This document shows, in pieces, positions 1 through 11,292 of a DNA stretch of 64,000 nucleotides (positions are counted from its first letter, which is position 1; each line of letters begins with the position of its first letter). Position numbers and translations under genes: made by a program. The stretch is taken from the NCBI GenBank assembly GCA_003254925.1, contig QANZ01039468.1, positions 78,466 through 142,465 of the forward strand, read 5' to 3'. Source of the DNA: Chamaecrista fasciculata (Eukaryota; Streptophyta; Magnoliopsida; Fabales; Fabaceae). Below the pieces are notes generated by a model. That model saw nothing but the letters and a program-made list of their open reading frames with translations, made no database searches and was not told the origin of the DNA.

Positions 1-39
<39 letters not shown>

Positions 40-43
40 TTTC
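1..43. repeat. TA microsatellite and poly-T
   Basis: The window opens with about 30 bases of alternating TA followed by a T-run. It lies just upstream of the predicted CcdA start codon, so it falls in that gene's promoter or 5' UTR. Seen directly. Confidence 0.9.
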
Positions 44-81
44 ATTTTCTGAATTTCGGACTTTCTTGATGCTTGGAGCAG

Positions 82-3000
82 ATGAGTTTAAGCTACTGTG
101 GAAGCAATGGTCTTCGATCTTTCAGAATATCGAACTGCAATCTTCACCGCAATAGTCGATACGGTGGGTCTTGCAACGCTTTCCATTTCATTTTGTGCTT
201 ACATGTTGATAGTAACCTTTGAGTAGATACGGAATACTTGTGTAAGTAGTGAGATATGTCTGTGTATTCTTCGGCATATAATATAAAATTTCTTTACTTA
301 GCTGACTTAGTTCATTTTAATGTTTCTTTCCTTTTTAACATCTGTAAGAAAGGCCTAAGTATGATATATATCTCGGTATGATACGTAATTTTATGCAAAC
401 CTGAGCATACTTTTGTTCTTAGTGAGAAAAAAGTAGATAGCTGACCATTCTGCACTATTTATATTTTTTTTGTTTTATCATCTAAACAATATATAGATTA
501 TATCTTTTATTTGCCTTCTGCGTGACTTTGAAAACAATCTTAGACTAAGTGTTCTCTCAAATGTTTTTTTGGTTCTAGGCAAATATATTGTTCCCATAAA
601 CACGCAGAAGAAACCTTCCGAGTCTGAGAATCTTCCCCAGTCATTATCAAAGATTAATTGTATCAGCTTGCCGACAGTCATAGGTTCCATGACAGGTACC
701 GGTTTTAATACTTTGGTGGATGTGTAGTTTATTATCAGCTTCCTGTCTCCTGTTTATCTCTGTTTCTTCAAGTTTCTCACATATTTCTATGTTATCTGAA
801 GAAACATCCTTTCTCCCAATGGCTTTTTCATGTTGTTTCTCTTATTGCCTTTGTTTTGTTCAGTTGTTATATTGGATACCCTTTAATCTGTTTCATAGGC
901 TCTTATTGAGAGTTGCTATTGTTTAATTTCTTTTGTTGGAGAAAAAGAAACATGTTTACCTCAACTGTTTGCAGCTTTCATATTTGAAAGTTGGTTGGGC
1001 TCTTATATATAATATGAATTGAGGGTTAATTTGAATTTGTAGATCTTAAACAACTTTGGGTAATTTATTTTTTCATTTTGGATGACGTTTGAATTGCTGA
1101 TGCCACTGAATGCTTATTGAGTTATTGATAGGCAGTTGTAGCCTACCCACCATTTTTCATTTGCAAGCTCCTTGAGTTGTGCTATCACTTAGATATTTGG
1201 TGTTGACTTATAGCAAGAGTTAATAATCTTTGTTAATATCTTTTTTCAGTTGCAAACATGGTTGCACCAGTCATTGCAAAAGCTGTAAGTACAGATAAAT
1301 ATGTTCAAGAGAGTTCTATATGTCACTGCATCAATAGCTAGAGATGTTAGCTCTTTTACTCCTGCAGATATTTTCTATATTCTATTTTATCCTAGTGACA
1401 GGAAATTTTTTTGAAGACTGTAGAACATCCTGTATTGTATTGTCATTGTTTATTAGTTATAACACATACTATAGTAAACGTTGCATACTGCATGACCAAA
1501 CAGGTTAAGTAGTGGAATTATTCAGTGCCTCTGTCTGTTGTCCTTTTTAATAGTTTATGGAAACTTGGATCATTTACAATGAACCCATAATGGATAGTTG
1601 AAATAGTACTAACTTGTCCAGTCAAAATTCAAAACTACTATGTTGTATCATAATTAAATCTATTATGTTCTTAACAAAATTATAGGTTGAATTATCGAGA
1701 AACTAATTGTAGATTATGATATTATCTATGATCTACATCCAAGTCATAGTCATTTTACACATCTCAAGAACTTCAGCTATTTCTCTTCAAGTCAGGAAGT
1801 GGCTGATTCTGTTTATGCTTTGGCCGATGGAAGCCTGGGTGACTGGTTTGGAGGTTTACTATATGCAGCTGGACAACAGGCCAACACAGCTGTTCAAGAC
1901 CAACTATCTTCTCTCAGTTTCACTAGGTGTACTATACTATATTCAACATTTCTTATTATCTATCTTAATCCTCGAAACAGCAGTAGAAAGTGGCTTATTC
2001 TGTTTTACACTTATGTTTATGGATTGTTCATTGTTGTGACTTTATCTCTGCAGTTTAGCGGTAATTTTTGGAGCAGGGCTTGTAACCAGCCTTTCTCCCT
2101 GTACACTGAGTGTCTTACCACTGACCCTTGGTTACATTGGTGAGCTTGCTTCTGTTTTATTCTCTCAAATATTAATCCCTTTTCAGAAGCCTAAATTTGT
2201 GGGTTGAATCTGGCAGGAGCATTTGGCTCTGGCAAAAGCAGGGCGGAGGTAACTAACTTGCTAATATTTTACTTCTCAACATTAAGAAAAATCATTTAGC
2301 TTTTTCTTCCTCATATCTCATTTCAGTGCTCTGGTTGAGGGTTCTAGTGCCGTGATTATAATTAAATACTAAAGTGGAAATGGCATTTAGCAGGATTGAT
2401 TAATCAAATCAAGGTTTTAGGGCTTGTTTGATTCTGTTCTTGGAAAATAGTTTTATTTTTTAAAAAATAAAAAGTTAAAAATCCTCGTTTAATGGCCTAA
2501 CTTTTTAGAACAATTTTAGGAAGAAAAAAGACAGAATGTTGTTTTGAAAGCTCAAAAAACAAAAGCAGGTATAAAATGTTTGTACTTTGAAAACGAAGAA
2601 AAAGGCAGAGAACTTGTTCTCATTAATGACATTATTGTACTTTATTACAAATTCATTTAGAACTTTTTAAAACAACATTTTCAGACAGTTTTTCATTCTT
2701 TTTTGTCTTCAAAACAATTTTTAAAATAAGTTTTGTCGAACAGGTTTTATTTTGTTTTTGTCTTTCAAAACACATTTAAAACCAATTTTAAAAATTGTTT
2801 CTAAACACACAACTAAAAATATAATCAAACAGGCCCTTAGTCTTTTCTTTTGAGATTTGGCGAGGGCTGAACAGTGAGACATGTTAGCAGTTATAAAGCT
2901 TGGATGTCTTTTACTGTTGGAGCTAGGTTAATTGATCCATACCTTGTATCTTCTGTTTCTTGGATCATCATTGTGAACAGTAGTTTAATTCAGAAACTTG

Positions 3001-5582
3001 CATATTTGGCTAAGTTGACAAGCAATTTTTCTCAAAATTTGCTTCATTTCCTTAACTTGACTTGTTTCTTGTCCTTCTTCACAAATGCATATATTTGTTG
3101 GTAACAACTATGTCTTCTTCCTGACAGGTAATTGGTGATTCTGTGGCATTTTCTTTAGGTCTTGCTACAACATTAGCACTGTTGGGTGTAGCAGCATCCT
3201 TTGCTGGAAAGGCTTACGGACAGATAGGCCAAGGTTTACCTTTGGCTGCTTCTGGTTTGGCTGTAATTATGGGTCTGAACCTACTTGAGGTTCCTATTTT
3301 CAACTTTTTGTGTCTTTTTTTTTTTCGGTTGATAATTACGACTAGAATGCCTCTTAACCTAGTTGAGGTATCTTATTTTCATTCTTTTTCTGTCTTTTTT
3401 TATGTTAATAATCAGAATTTCGCTGCCTCAGACCTGTCTAAGTGTAGAATGCCAATTTAACGTTAAGAGAATCTCCTGCTACATGCGTTTTATATTTAAC
3501 AAGTAACAACCATTATAAATTCTCAATATTTGAAAAAAAAAAAACAAAGTTTATGGTAGTTGTCCTCCACCCTGTGCATGTGTCAATGCCCTTTGATCAA
3601 CTATAGGTTGGCTGTTATATAGGTTTTGTAGAGTGGCACATATTTTAAAGTTAACTCTTTTCTTTCCCTCTTTGGCTCACCTTAAGAAAATTTTGCAGAT
3701 AATTGAATTGCGACTACCCTCATTCTTCGACAATGTCGATCCACGTGCAGCCGCTGCCAATTTACCATCTAGTAAGTTGGTGATCTTACATTGACTTAGT
3801 TCTTCTGGTATACATTTTCATTCTGAGCAATTTATAGTTGAAGAAATACTTGCCTTTAGGTGTGCAAGCATATCTAGCTGGGCTTACTTTTGCATTGGCT
3901 GCCTCACCTTGTAGTACACCGGTGCTGGCTACTATTCTGGGATATGTAGCTGCATCAAAGGTATTCTATTTTATTGTTTTTTATTTTGTATAATAGTTAG
4001 GTATTATCTGAACCACCTTCTGCATAACTTATCTCCTTGATTAAGTCAAAGGTAGATCAGCCACGATCAGACTAGGGGCTTTTTTTCTTTTAATTTGTGT
4101 TGTACTACTTACTATGCATGTTATATTACTTTTTCTGGAGGAGACCTGTCCACACTGAGAAATCCGCCCAAAGAAAATAAAAGTGACAATATATATTTTT
4201 TCCCCAAAAAGAGCTGTTCTCGTCACATTTTTAATTAATTATCTGTCTCTGGGTATGAGTGATTTGCTTATGTGAAGGAACCAAGATCTTTTTAGGACTA
4301 GATAAGAACGATGGATCATTGGAGATACCATGCATTACTCGTTCTGTAATTTCATTAAATCAGTTCAAATAACATGAGAAATGGCTTTCAACTTTCAAGT
4401 ACAATATGTTCATCATGTGATTGCATACTACACCAAAGTAGAAGGGAGATTCAAGTGATCAAATGCACTTTTATACTGACATTATTTGATTTGGTTTTTT
4501 TTTAAACTCCAATTTGCAAATTTAGTCAGTATTATGTTAATGAAGGGAATATGATTCATTGACAGGATCCAGTAATTGGAGGCAGCTTACTATTAACATA
4601 TACAACTGGTTATGTTTCTCCTTTACTCTTAGCTGCTTCTTTTGCTGGTGCATTACAGGTTTGTATGTGGTCTATTTGGTTTTACGTAATAACCTTCGGA
4701 CTTCGGTGACAATATTATGCACATTTTTAATTTTCTCAGCACTTAGAAACCTATTTATGAAAAACATAGTCGTTCTTTATTGTTAAGAGATATGCATTCT
4801 ACATTTCTACACACACACACACATATATGTAGAATGTATAGCTTTTCTAAATTCTTACCAAATACTACTCCAAGATCTGCTAGACCAGTTTGTTTTGGGA
4901 GAAATGAAATTTCTTACTGAAATCTGTATTGGCAGAGCATACTTTCATTCCGCAAATTCTCAGCGTGGATCAATCCCCTAAGGTAATATTTAAATTTTGA
5001 ACTTCAAGTATCACCAAAAGGAAAAAGAAGGATTAAACTTACATAAGGTTCCTTACTTCCTTATATCTTTGTTATAAAATTTCCCAATAAACATGCCACA
5101 TGACAAAAATTGTCTATAACTAACTGATCACGATAGAGCCAAAATATTCTTTGCATGACCAATCATAAAAGAGATTGTTATTTTTTAAAAAAGAACTTAT
5201 TTTCTATTAGGAAACCTTCTTTCTAATTTGGACAAGGAAAAAATTGTAGTGAAGTTCCTTATATCCTTAGGATAATGTTCTTCATTCTCTTCTATGAATC
5301 TATGATTGTTCAGTGTTTAATATTCTCTCTTCATCATTAGTCAGGCATAAAATTTGTCACTTGTCAAATATTTATTAAAAAACCTTGTAGCAAAGATATA
5401 ACAAATTTTACTTAAGTTTTGCTCAACATGACAGGGCAATTATAGTCTTTACTCTCTTCTCAATACTCATTCTGGTACTTTCTTTTGTTATTGAATTGTG
5501 TTTTCACAGTGGAGCACTTTTGCTAGGAGGTGGTATCTATACTTTCTTGGATAGGCTATTCCCAGTCACAATGGCGATGTAG
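82..5582 (+). CDS. CCDA: Chloroplast CcdA, thylakoid thiol-disulfide transporter
   Basis: Polytopic thylakoid membrane protein of the CcdA/DsbD family, known to pass reducing equivalents from stromal thioredoxin to lumenal HCF164 for cytochrome b6f assembly. Predicted exons: 82-163, 1250-1284, 1769-1926, 2054-2139, 2217-2248, 3128-3289, 3699-3771, 3860-3960, 4566-4658, 4936-4982, 5510-5582. All have GT-AG borders and join in frame to 313 residues. The two transport cysteines lie in [11 protein letters not shown] (about Cys108) and AASPCSTPV (about Cys227), each in a hydrophobic segment, as the family requires. The start at 82 gives a Ser/Asn/Arg-rich leader ([14 protein letters not shown]) that fits a plastid transit peptide. 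Exons 1-3 are the least certain: exon 3 could begin at 1796 instead. Exons 4-11 match my memory of Arabidopsis CCDA closely. The gene looks intact. Confidence 0.93.
2420..2836. mobile_element. Tourist-like (PIF/Harbinger) MITE in a CcdA intron
   Basis: A 417-bp non-coding element with inverted ends (GGGCTTGTTTGAT on the left, ATCAAACAGGCCC on the right) and a TTA on both sides (2417-2419, 2837-2839). The 3-bp TTA/TAA duplication and the GGGCCTGTTTG end are typical of PIF/Harbinger MITEs. It sits in the intron between exons 5 and 6 and leaves the splice sites untouched. Confidence 0.75.
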
Positions 5583-6540
5583 AATAGTTAGGAAGCTTTT
5601 AACAAACCATGGTCGGTGAGAATAGATATGAAAGATTAATCTCACCTTCTCTAATATTTTCTCTTTCTTTTCATTCATAATTGCCATACATACCTTTCTT
5701 TGAACGAGTCAGAATAGATATGGAAGATATTTTTTTTTTGGGGGGCATTGAATAGATATGGAAGATTAACCTCACATTTTCTTCTAATACTCTATGCATT
5801 AGATCTCACCAACTATTCGAATTTTCAGAGTGCAGCCTTTAGGGGATCCAATCTCCTTTTTTCGTTCACTATTCTGGATTACCAAAATACACACTTCTCC
5901 ATTTCTGTTTTGGTAGTTGCAAGGGCTAAGCCCAAACAACAAAAGGAAAGAAAGGAAAAAATAAAAGGCAAAAACTCAAAAACAACGGGGATAATGATCC
6001 CCATCCCATCAGCAGCAAGAGCCATGTTAGCCCAAAAGCCGGATTCAAGCCTAATACAGTAAGGTTCTATACATGACTATTTTGTATATTATTCTAGACT
6101 ACACTATAAAATAAATAAATTCGCAATATGAACATAGTAGTATAATCAAGTGAGAAAATAAACACGATTGAAAATTCTGCAATTCTAATCATTCTATTGT
6201 TGTCACTTAAGAGTATAGAGAGTAACAATTTAATGACGATGCAATACCATTTTTTGGACATTTCAATGATGTTCTCAAAAAAGTACAAAGTAAAACCAGG
6301 GATAAGAACTATAGAAGATCCAAACCCCTAGACTTGAGAGAGCATCGAATGTACGCAGAATAATGTTTCACAAATCGTAATTGCAGCAAAATATATTGGT
6401 CTTGTCAGTTCAAAACCAAGATGAAGATTCAAAATCACCCTAAAAACCCTAATCTTGTTTTGTTAATCACACCCAAAAACATTTTAATTTAACTTTCCCA
6501 TTGACTAATGATTCATCCACCAAAATGGTAGCTCAATCAC
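5583..6540. other. Intergenic stretch between two convergent genes
   Basis: This holds the CcdA 3' flank and the downstream flank of the DUF4408/DUF761 gene. An AT-rich segment is partly duplicated: positions from about 5622 and from about 5748 both read roughly GAATAGATATG-AAGATTAA followed by CTCAC. An open frame at 5748-6062 has a basic, low-complexity translation that I do not recognise. No further gene is supported. Confidence 0.6.
5712..5766 (-). mobile_element. Micro-retroposon: A-tail scrap with 17-bp target duplication
   Basis: GAATAGATATGGAAGAT occurs at 5712-5728 and again at 5750-5766. Between the copies lie only 21 bases: a T-run, GGGGGG and CATT. Read on the minus strand this is AATGCCCCCC followed by an A-run, the shape of a retroposon 3' end. 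A third, diverged copy of the flank at about 5622 means an older local duplication could explain part of this. Confidence 0.5.
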
Positions 6541-8225
6541 TTAGCGGGCTTTGTACTGTTGTCTCAAGGACTCTTGCCTCTGCATCCTGATCTCCTGGTT
6601 GAACTTCCTTATGAAGGCCTCGACTCGCCGATTCAACTCGTCCTGACTCAGCGACGGCTCCTTCCTCATCCTCGCCGATCCCGACGACGACGGACTCGCC
6701 GTCGCCGATGAGTTCTTGCTTCGCTCACTGAAAGTCTCCGACTTCTTCATCAGTTTCGGATTCGGAGGGGTGTTCTCGTCTTGGCTTGTTAACGGCAAAA
6801 CATGACGGCGTTGATGTGAGTCCCACGTGTCCGACTTCTTCAGATGACGGGTTAACGGCATCGCACGCCCATCCGTTATCGTCTTCCACGTGCTCTCCAA
6901 CGTGTCCTGACGCTTCGGCTTCGCCACTCCCAATGCCGCCCTGCCACCTGGACCACCAACCCATTTTACCGTTGGTTTTCAATTTTAAGCTTTAAATTTG
7001 TATTTATTATTTTTAGTCTTTCTCTGTTAAATTACTTCTATTATTTCTAGTTTGCAATATGACAATTTTTTCTTTTTTAACAATTTGAGTTTTTTTTTTA
7101 ATGGAGACGATTCAAGATTTTTATGTTATAAACTAATAAATATCTTAGATAAAAAGATAAATTCACACCAATTTAAAACAAATAAATTGCAAAAATACTA
7201 ATTGAATTGTTCCCAAAAAAAACTTTTTGGCACAAAAAAATATTAGTTTAACCATCAAACTTATTTATTGCTCTAATTTATCATCTCAAGTCCTTCTATG
7301 TTAAATTAATTCTATGATTTTTTATTTGCTTCACAAAAAAGTTGTATTAAATTGAAAAAATAAACTATTTTTCTGATATAAATAAATCAATAAATGCCAT
7401 AGATAAAAAAATTCAATTCAAACCAAAAAATAGCAAACATGCTAATTTATCCGTTCCAGAAAAATAAACTTTTTTCAGCCAAAAAAAAAAAAGGCTAAAT
7501 CGTTAACATTTTAACATTTTTTTTTTTCTTCAGATTCAAAATTCAAATTGGCATAAAAGAGAAAGACGAAGAAGACCCATACCGTGTCCGTGAGAGATGG
7601 CCTTGGCAGTTTTCCGGTGACTGAACCTGGCGGAAACCGGCGATTTATTGTCCTCATTGGGAAACGAGAAGTTCAACGACTCTTTCCTCTGCAAGCTATT
7701 CTCTACAGAACTCAGCGAGTGACCAAATTCCTCGTTCGCGATTTCACCATTGACAACTCGCGTCTTCTCCACCTCCGCGAATACGAATCCGCTCAAAACC
7801 TCGCCGCCGTAAACATCGCCGTCCGTCGTCCGTACATCGGCGGAGATCTTGACCTGTTCCGGCTCAGAGCTCCGAACAGCGTCGCCGCGTCCGTCGTAGA
7901 CGGCGTAGTCCGAACGGATCTGGACGGAGGCGATCTTGATGGGTTCGGGTACTAGATTCGGGTCGGATGAGATGTGATCTTCTTCGGGATTGTTGTTGTG
8001 GAGCTTGGAGGAGGCAACGATGGTGATGATGATGCAATTGACGAGTATGTATAAATAAGGAGGTTTTAGCCATGTGAGGAATAAGCTCCAAATAGAGGGA
8101 ATTTCAGAGACGACGAAATCAAAGACCAGTGGAACAGAGAGCTTCAAAATCATGGCCAAGGTCAAAATACCAGTGGAGAATAGCATCAATTTGAGAGAGA
8201 AGATCCAGTTTGAGAGGGACGCCAT
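6541..8225 (-). CDS. DUF4408/DUF761 membrane-anchored plant protein
   Basis: Plant-specific protein of unknown molecular function; the family includes so-called cotton fibre proteins. Exon 1 (8225-7583) begins MASLSNWIFSLKLMLFSTG and carries two hydrophobic segments in the first 70 residues, the DUF4408 region. Exon 2 (6947-6541) ends in the DUF761 signature: DELNRRVEAFIRKFNQEIRM, then a Gln/Arg-rich tail. The donor after 7583 (GTATGG) and the acceptor before 6947 (TCCAG) join in phase, giving 349 residues. The middle is Ser-rich and low in complexity. The order of N-terminal DUF4408, disordered linker and C-terminal DUF761 is the usual one, so the gene looks whole. It is convergent with CcdA. 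Confidence 0.85.
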
Positions 8226-8422
8226 TGGTATTAAATTATTTCTGTGACTTTACCTTTCTCTTAAATTGTTCGTTTATGTGAGCATCGAGAGAGGAATGAA
8301 ATGGTAGTAGTACCAGTGGGTTCTGGAGAGAGACGGAGTATATATAAATAGTGAAGGCGAAAGAAGCGTGCGTTTTGGTGTGTGTTGGAATGTGGAGCGT
8401 TTGGATTATATGATTATATTTA

Positions 8423-8690
8423 GAGTAAACGAACAATTTCATCTCTCAAAGATTAATAAGTTGACAATTCAGTCCTCAAAAGATTGAGATGCACAATTTA
8501 ATCCCTAAAAGATCATAACAGTATACTAATTAGTCCTTTTTTTATGGACCAATTAGTATACCGGTTAAATCTTTCAGGGATTAAATAGTATGCCGTTTTG
8601 ATCTTTCAAGGACTAAATGTGTATTTTAATTTTTTAGAGATTGAGTTGTCAGAGAAATAATCTTTCATGGACCAAATTGTTAGTTTACTC
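8423..8690. mobile_element. Mutator-type MITE, 268 bp
   Basis: Inverted ends GAGTAAACGAACAATTT and AAATTGTTAGTTTACTC enclose a sequence whose two arms are imperfect inverted repeats. The 9-bp word TTATATTTA flanks it exactly (8414-8422 and 8691-8699). A 9-bp duplication is the hallmark of Mutator-like transposases. It lies about 200 bp upstream of the DUF4408/DUF761 start codon and may affect its promoter. Confidence 0.82.
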
Positions 8691-10750
8691 TTATATTTAA
8701 GACCCGTCACGAGTTCATTTTGGAAGAGCGTGCAATGTGTGTGGTTGATTGAAAATACTCTCGCAAGAATGTACAACCTCCATAGTAATTTCTAGTAGAG
8801 ACACTCTTGACATTTTAGTCTACTCTAAATCTCATAATTTTAAGATTAATTGTTTTACCAAAAACTCTTTTAAATTAATTACTTTTATTAAGGATGAATA
8901 CAGTTATAAAGTGGAATTATATACAAACTTAATATTGTTATTGACTTTGACCCACATAATTTGGGTCAAAAGAAATTAGGTGAGAATAGAGAATTTAAAT
9001 TTTTTAATAAATAAAATGAAAATACTAATTTACTTATTAGCTTCTAGATTAATAGATAAACATGGCAAGGTGAGAAGTGAGTATGGAATTGCATGGGTTT
9101 TGGGAACAAGTAGATGTACCAATTAGAGACACATACCCACAAGTTTGGTATTTGTATTCATCACTTGGGAACCGTTGCTTCCGTGCTAATCACTTTTACA
9201 CATTTGAGATCTTAGGTGATCAAGCTGGTGGATGTGATTGTTGCTATTTTGGTGGTAGACTTTGTGGAAGTGATATTTTGCCATTTTAGCATCAAATAGA
9301 AAACATAAATTAAAAAGGATTATCTGTGTGTTGAAGTTTTAGTATAAAATTTTGTATTCTAATTTATTAATTATATATCTACATAGTTAATACTAATATA
9401 TGAACAATGAAGTGCTGACGTGTCAAGAAACTTCAATCTACATTATTTGATATAGGAAATGATAGTAGACATTGTGTGAGACTTATCTGAATTGTTGTTG
9501 AACTGAATGGATTAATTAAAGGATAAATTTGAGAGTGAGGGCATATTCATGTGAAGGCATGAGATATTGTTATGGTAATGGGGAGATTAAAGAGATGAGA
9601 ATGAAAACTAGGTTATCACGTTGCAAGCAGAGGTCGGCAAAGACGGTTATAATTAAATTAAGCGGCCTCATGGGATTAAGAGCCTACTAATCTAACCTCT
9701 AACTTCTAAGTTCTAATTCTAACCCTTCTCTGCCCTCCCACCTTTTAGTCTTTTACTATGTCACTGTTCTTTCACAATTCTTGTATATTAGTATAGCCTG
9801 CTTAGGCTTTATTTCTATAAAATTTTGCTTAAAAAATCAAAGACTATTGGTCATTAAAAAATTATTAAGTTCTAACCATTCTTTCCCATTTTATGTTTTA
9901 CTAACTCGGTTAATATTTTGAAATTTCGTTCTATTTTTAATGAAACCAAATAATAGAGTGTGCAATAATTGACGTCCCAGCCTAACATTTTATAACTATT
10001 AAATTCTACTTTGTCTTTTATGACAAACAGTACAGTTGGTTGGTGGTGTTGTGAGTGACAGTGAGGAGCAAGGAAAGAAGACGTATTTGAATAATAAATT
10101 TAAACAGTAGGATTTCAACACTACTCAACGGCTATATTAAATAATATGACCGTTTGACCCGGATATGTTTTCCGGATCCTATATTCTCGCTCCGCACAAG
10201 CCATATTAAATTGAAATAAATTTTATTTTCTTATGGATTATTGACTATTGAGTACATTGTTTTATTGTTTTAGAGATTAAATTATCTATTTCAATATTTT
10301 AAGATATATTTAACAATTATGAAAGAAAGAAAATGGAGAGATTAATAGGAAGAAAAGGGAGGAAAATGAGAGATTAATTTCTATATGTCTTCTTCTTATT
10401 AATCTCTATCAAAATATTTTAATTTGAGATATTTAGAATTTTTGAAAAAAATGAAAAGAATAAAAGGTTAAAAGTTAATTAAAAATTAATCACTTATTTT
10501 ATTTCCCTTCAATCTTCAACTTTTCATTAATAAGGAATTAATTTAAGTAATAAACGACTTAATATTATTTAAAAAAGGTTATGAGTTTAAGACATTGTAA
10601 ATGTAGCTATCCTTGTGAGAAGCTCTCTCATTGTAGCTAAAATTGCAATGTAAATCAAGTTTAGATTAATCAAAACAAAACTCTAAACCATAAATTAGGG
10701 ACATCACTACCATCATAATTAGTCAATTTTTGTGCTTTAACCATAAAATT

Positions 10751-10787
10751 AATCAAGTACTTTTGGCCAAAAAAAAAATCAAGTACT
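10751..10787 (+). mobile_element. Micro-retroposon: TTTGGCC plus A-tail, 11-bp duplication
   Basis: AATCAAGTACT at 10751-10761 is repeated perfectly at 10777-10787. Only TTTGGCC and an A-run lie between. This is one of several inserts in the window with GGCC directly before the tail. Confidence 0.65.
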
Positions 10788-11292
10788 AAGACAAATTAAT
10801 CATAACCAATAAACAAAATTTTTATTACTGATTTGAATGCAATCAGCACTTATAACCATATCAAAAAATTTTGTAAATACTACGATAAAATTAACGATAC
10901 AGTAAAAAACTAGAAACAATTAAAATATCCTTAAATTTTAGAGAAGAAAGAAAAACACTCGCTAAAACATTTTCCTCATAAGTTGAAAAAAGTGGCTACA
11001 TGCTACAATTAAGGGGCTAAAGTTGCATCATGAGAAAACTGAAACAATGTATTCATAGAAGTAAATCCAGGTAAAATAATCAATATTCTTATTTCATTAT
11101 TGTGAATGCACCTTTTACAAATGAAGCGACCACTCATAACAGTAAAAAAACTGAACTAGCTCTACAATTGGCTTCCAACCCAACAGAATCTAAAGGAAAT
11201 AAGAGGGGAAAAAAGTGCACTTCCTATGATTATAAACTAATTCTATATGATCTTATATGATATATAGCTGACAGTACCAAACAAATGTTTAC

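Larger units (their letters stand above)
8226..11292. other. Intergenic stretch with one MITE and two micro-insertions
   Basis: AT-rich DNA between two minus-strand genes. It includes the promoter of the DUF4408 gene and the elements listed separately. An open frame at 9083-9289 (MELHGFWEQVDVPIRDTYPQ...) encodes 68 residues with five cysteines, but I recognise no family and see no splice partners. From 9300 to 10740 I see nothing else. Confidence 0.6.

Noticed and set aside
5748-6062. 104-codon open frame downstream of CcdA
   Set aside because: Low-complexity Lys/Gln-rich translation in the 3' flank of CcdA, starting inside a micro-insertion repeat; no family resemblance.
9083-9289. 68-residue open frame with five cysteines (MELHGFWEQVDVPIRDTYPQ...)
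   Set aside because: No recognised family, no splice partners, and its length is expected by chance; it may be a gene fragment but I cannot support it.
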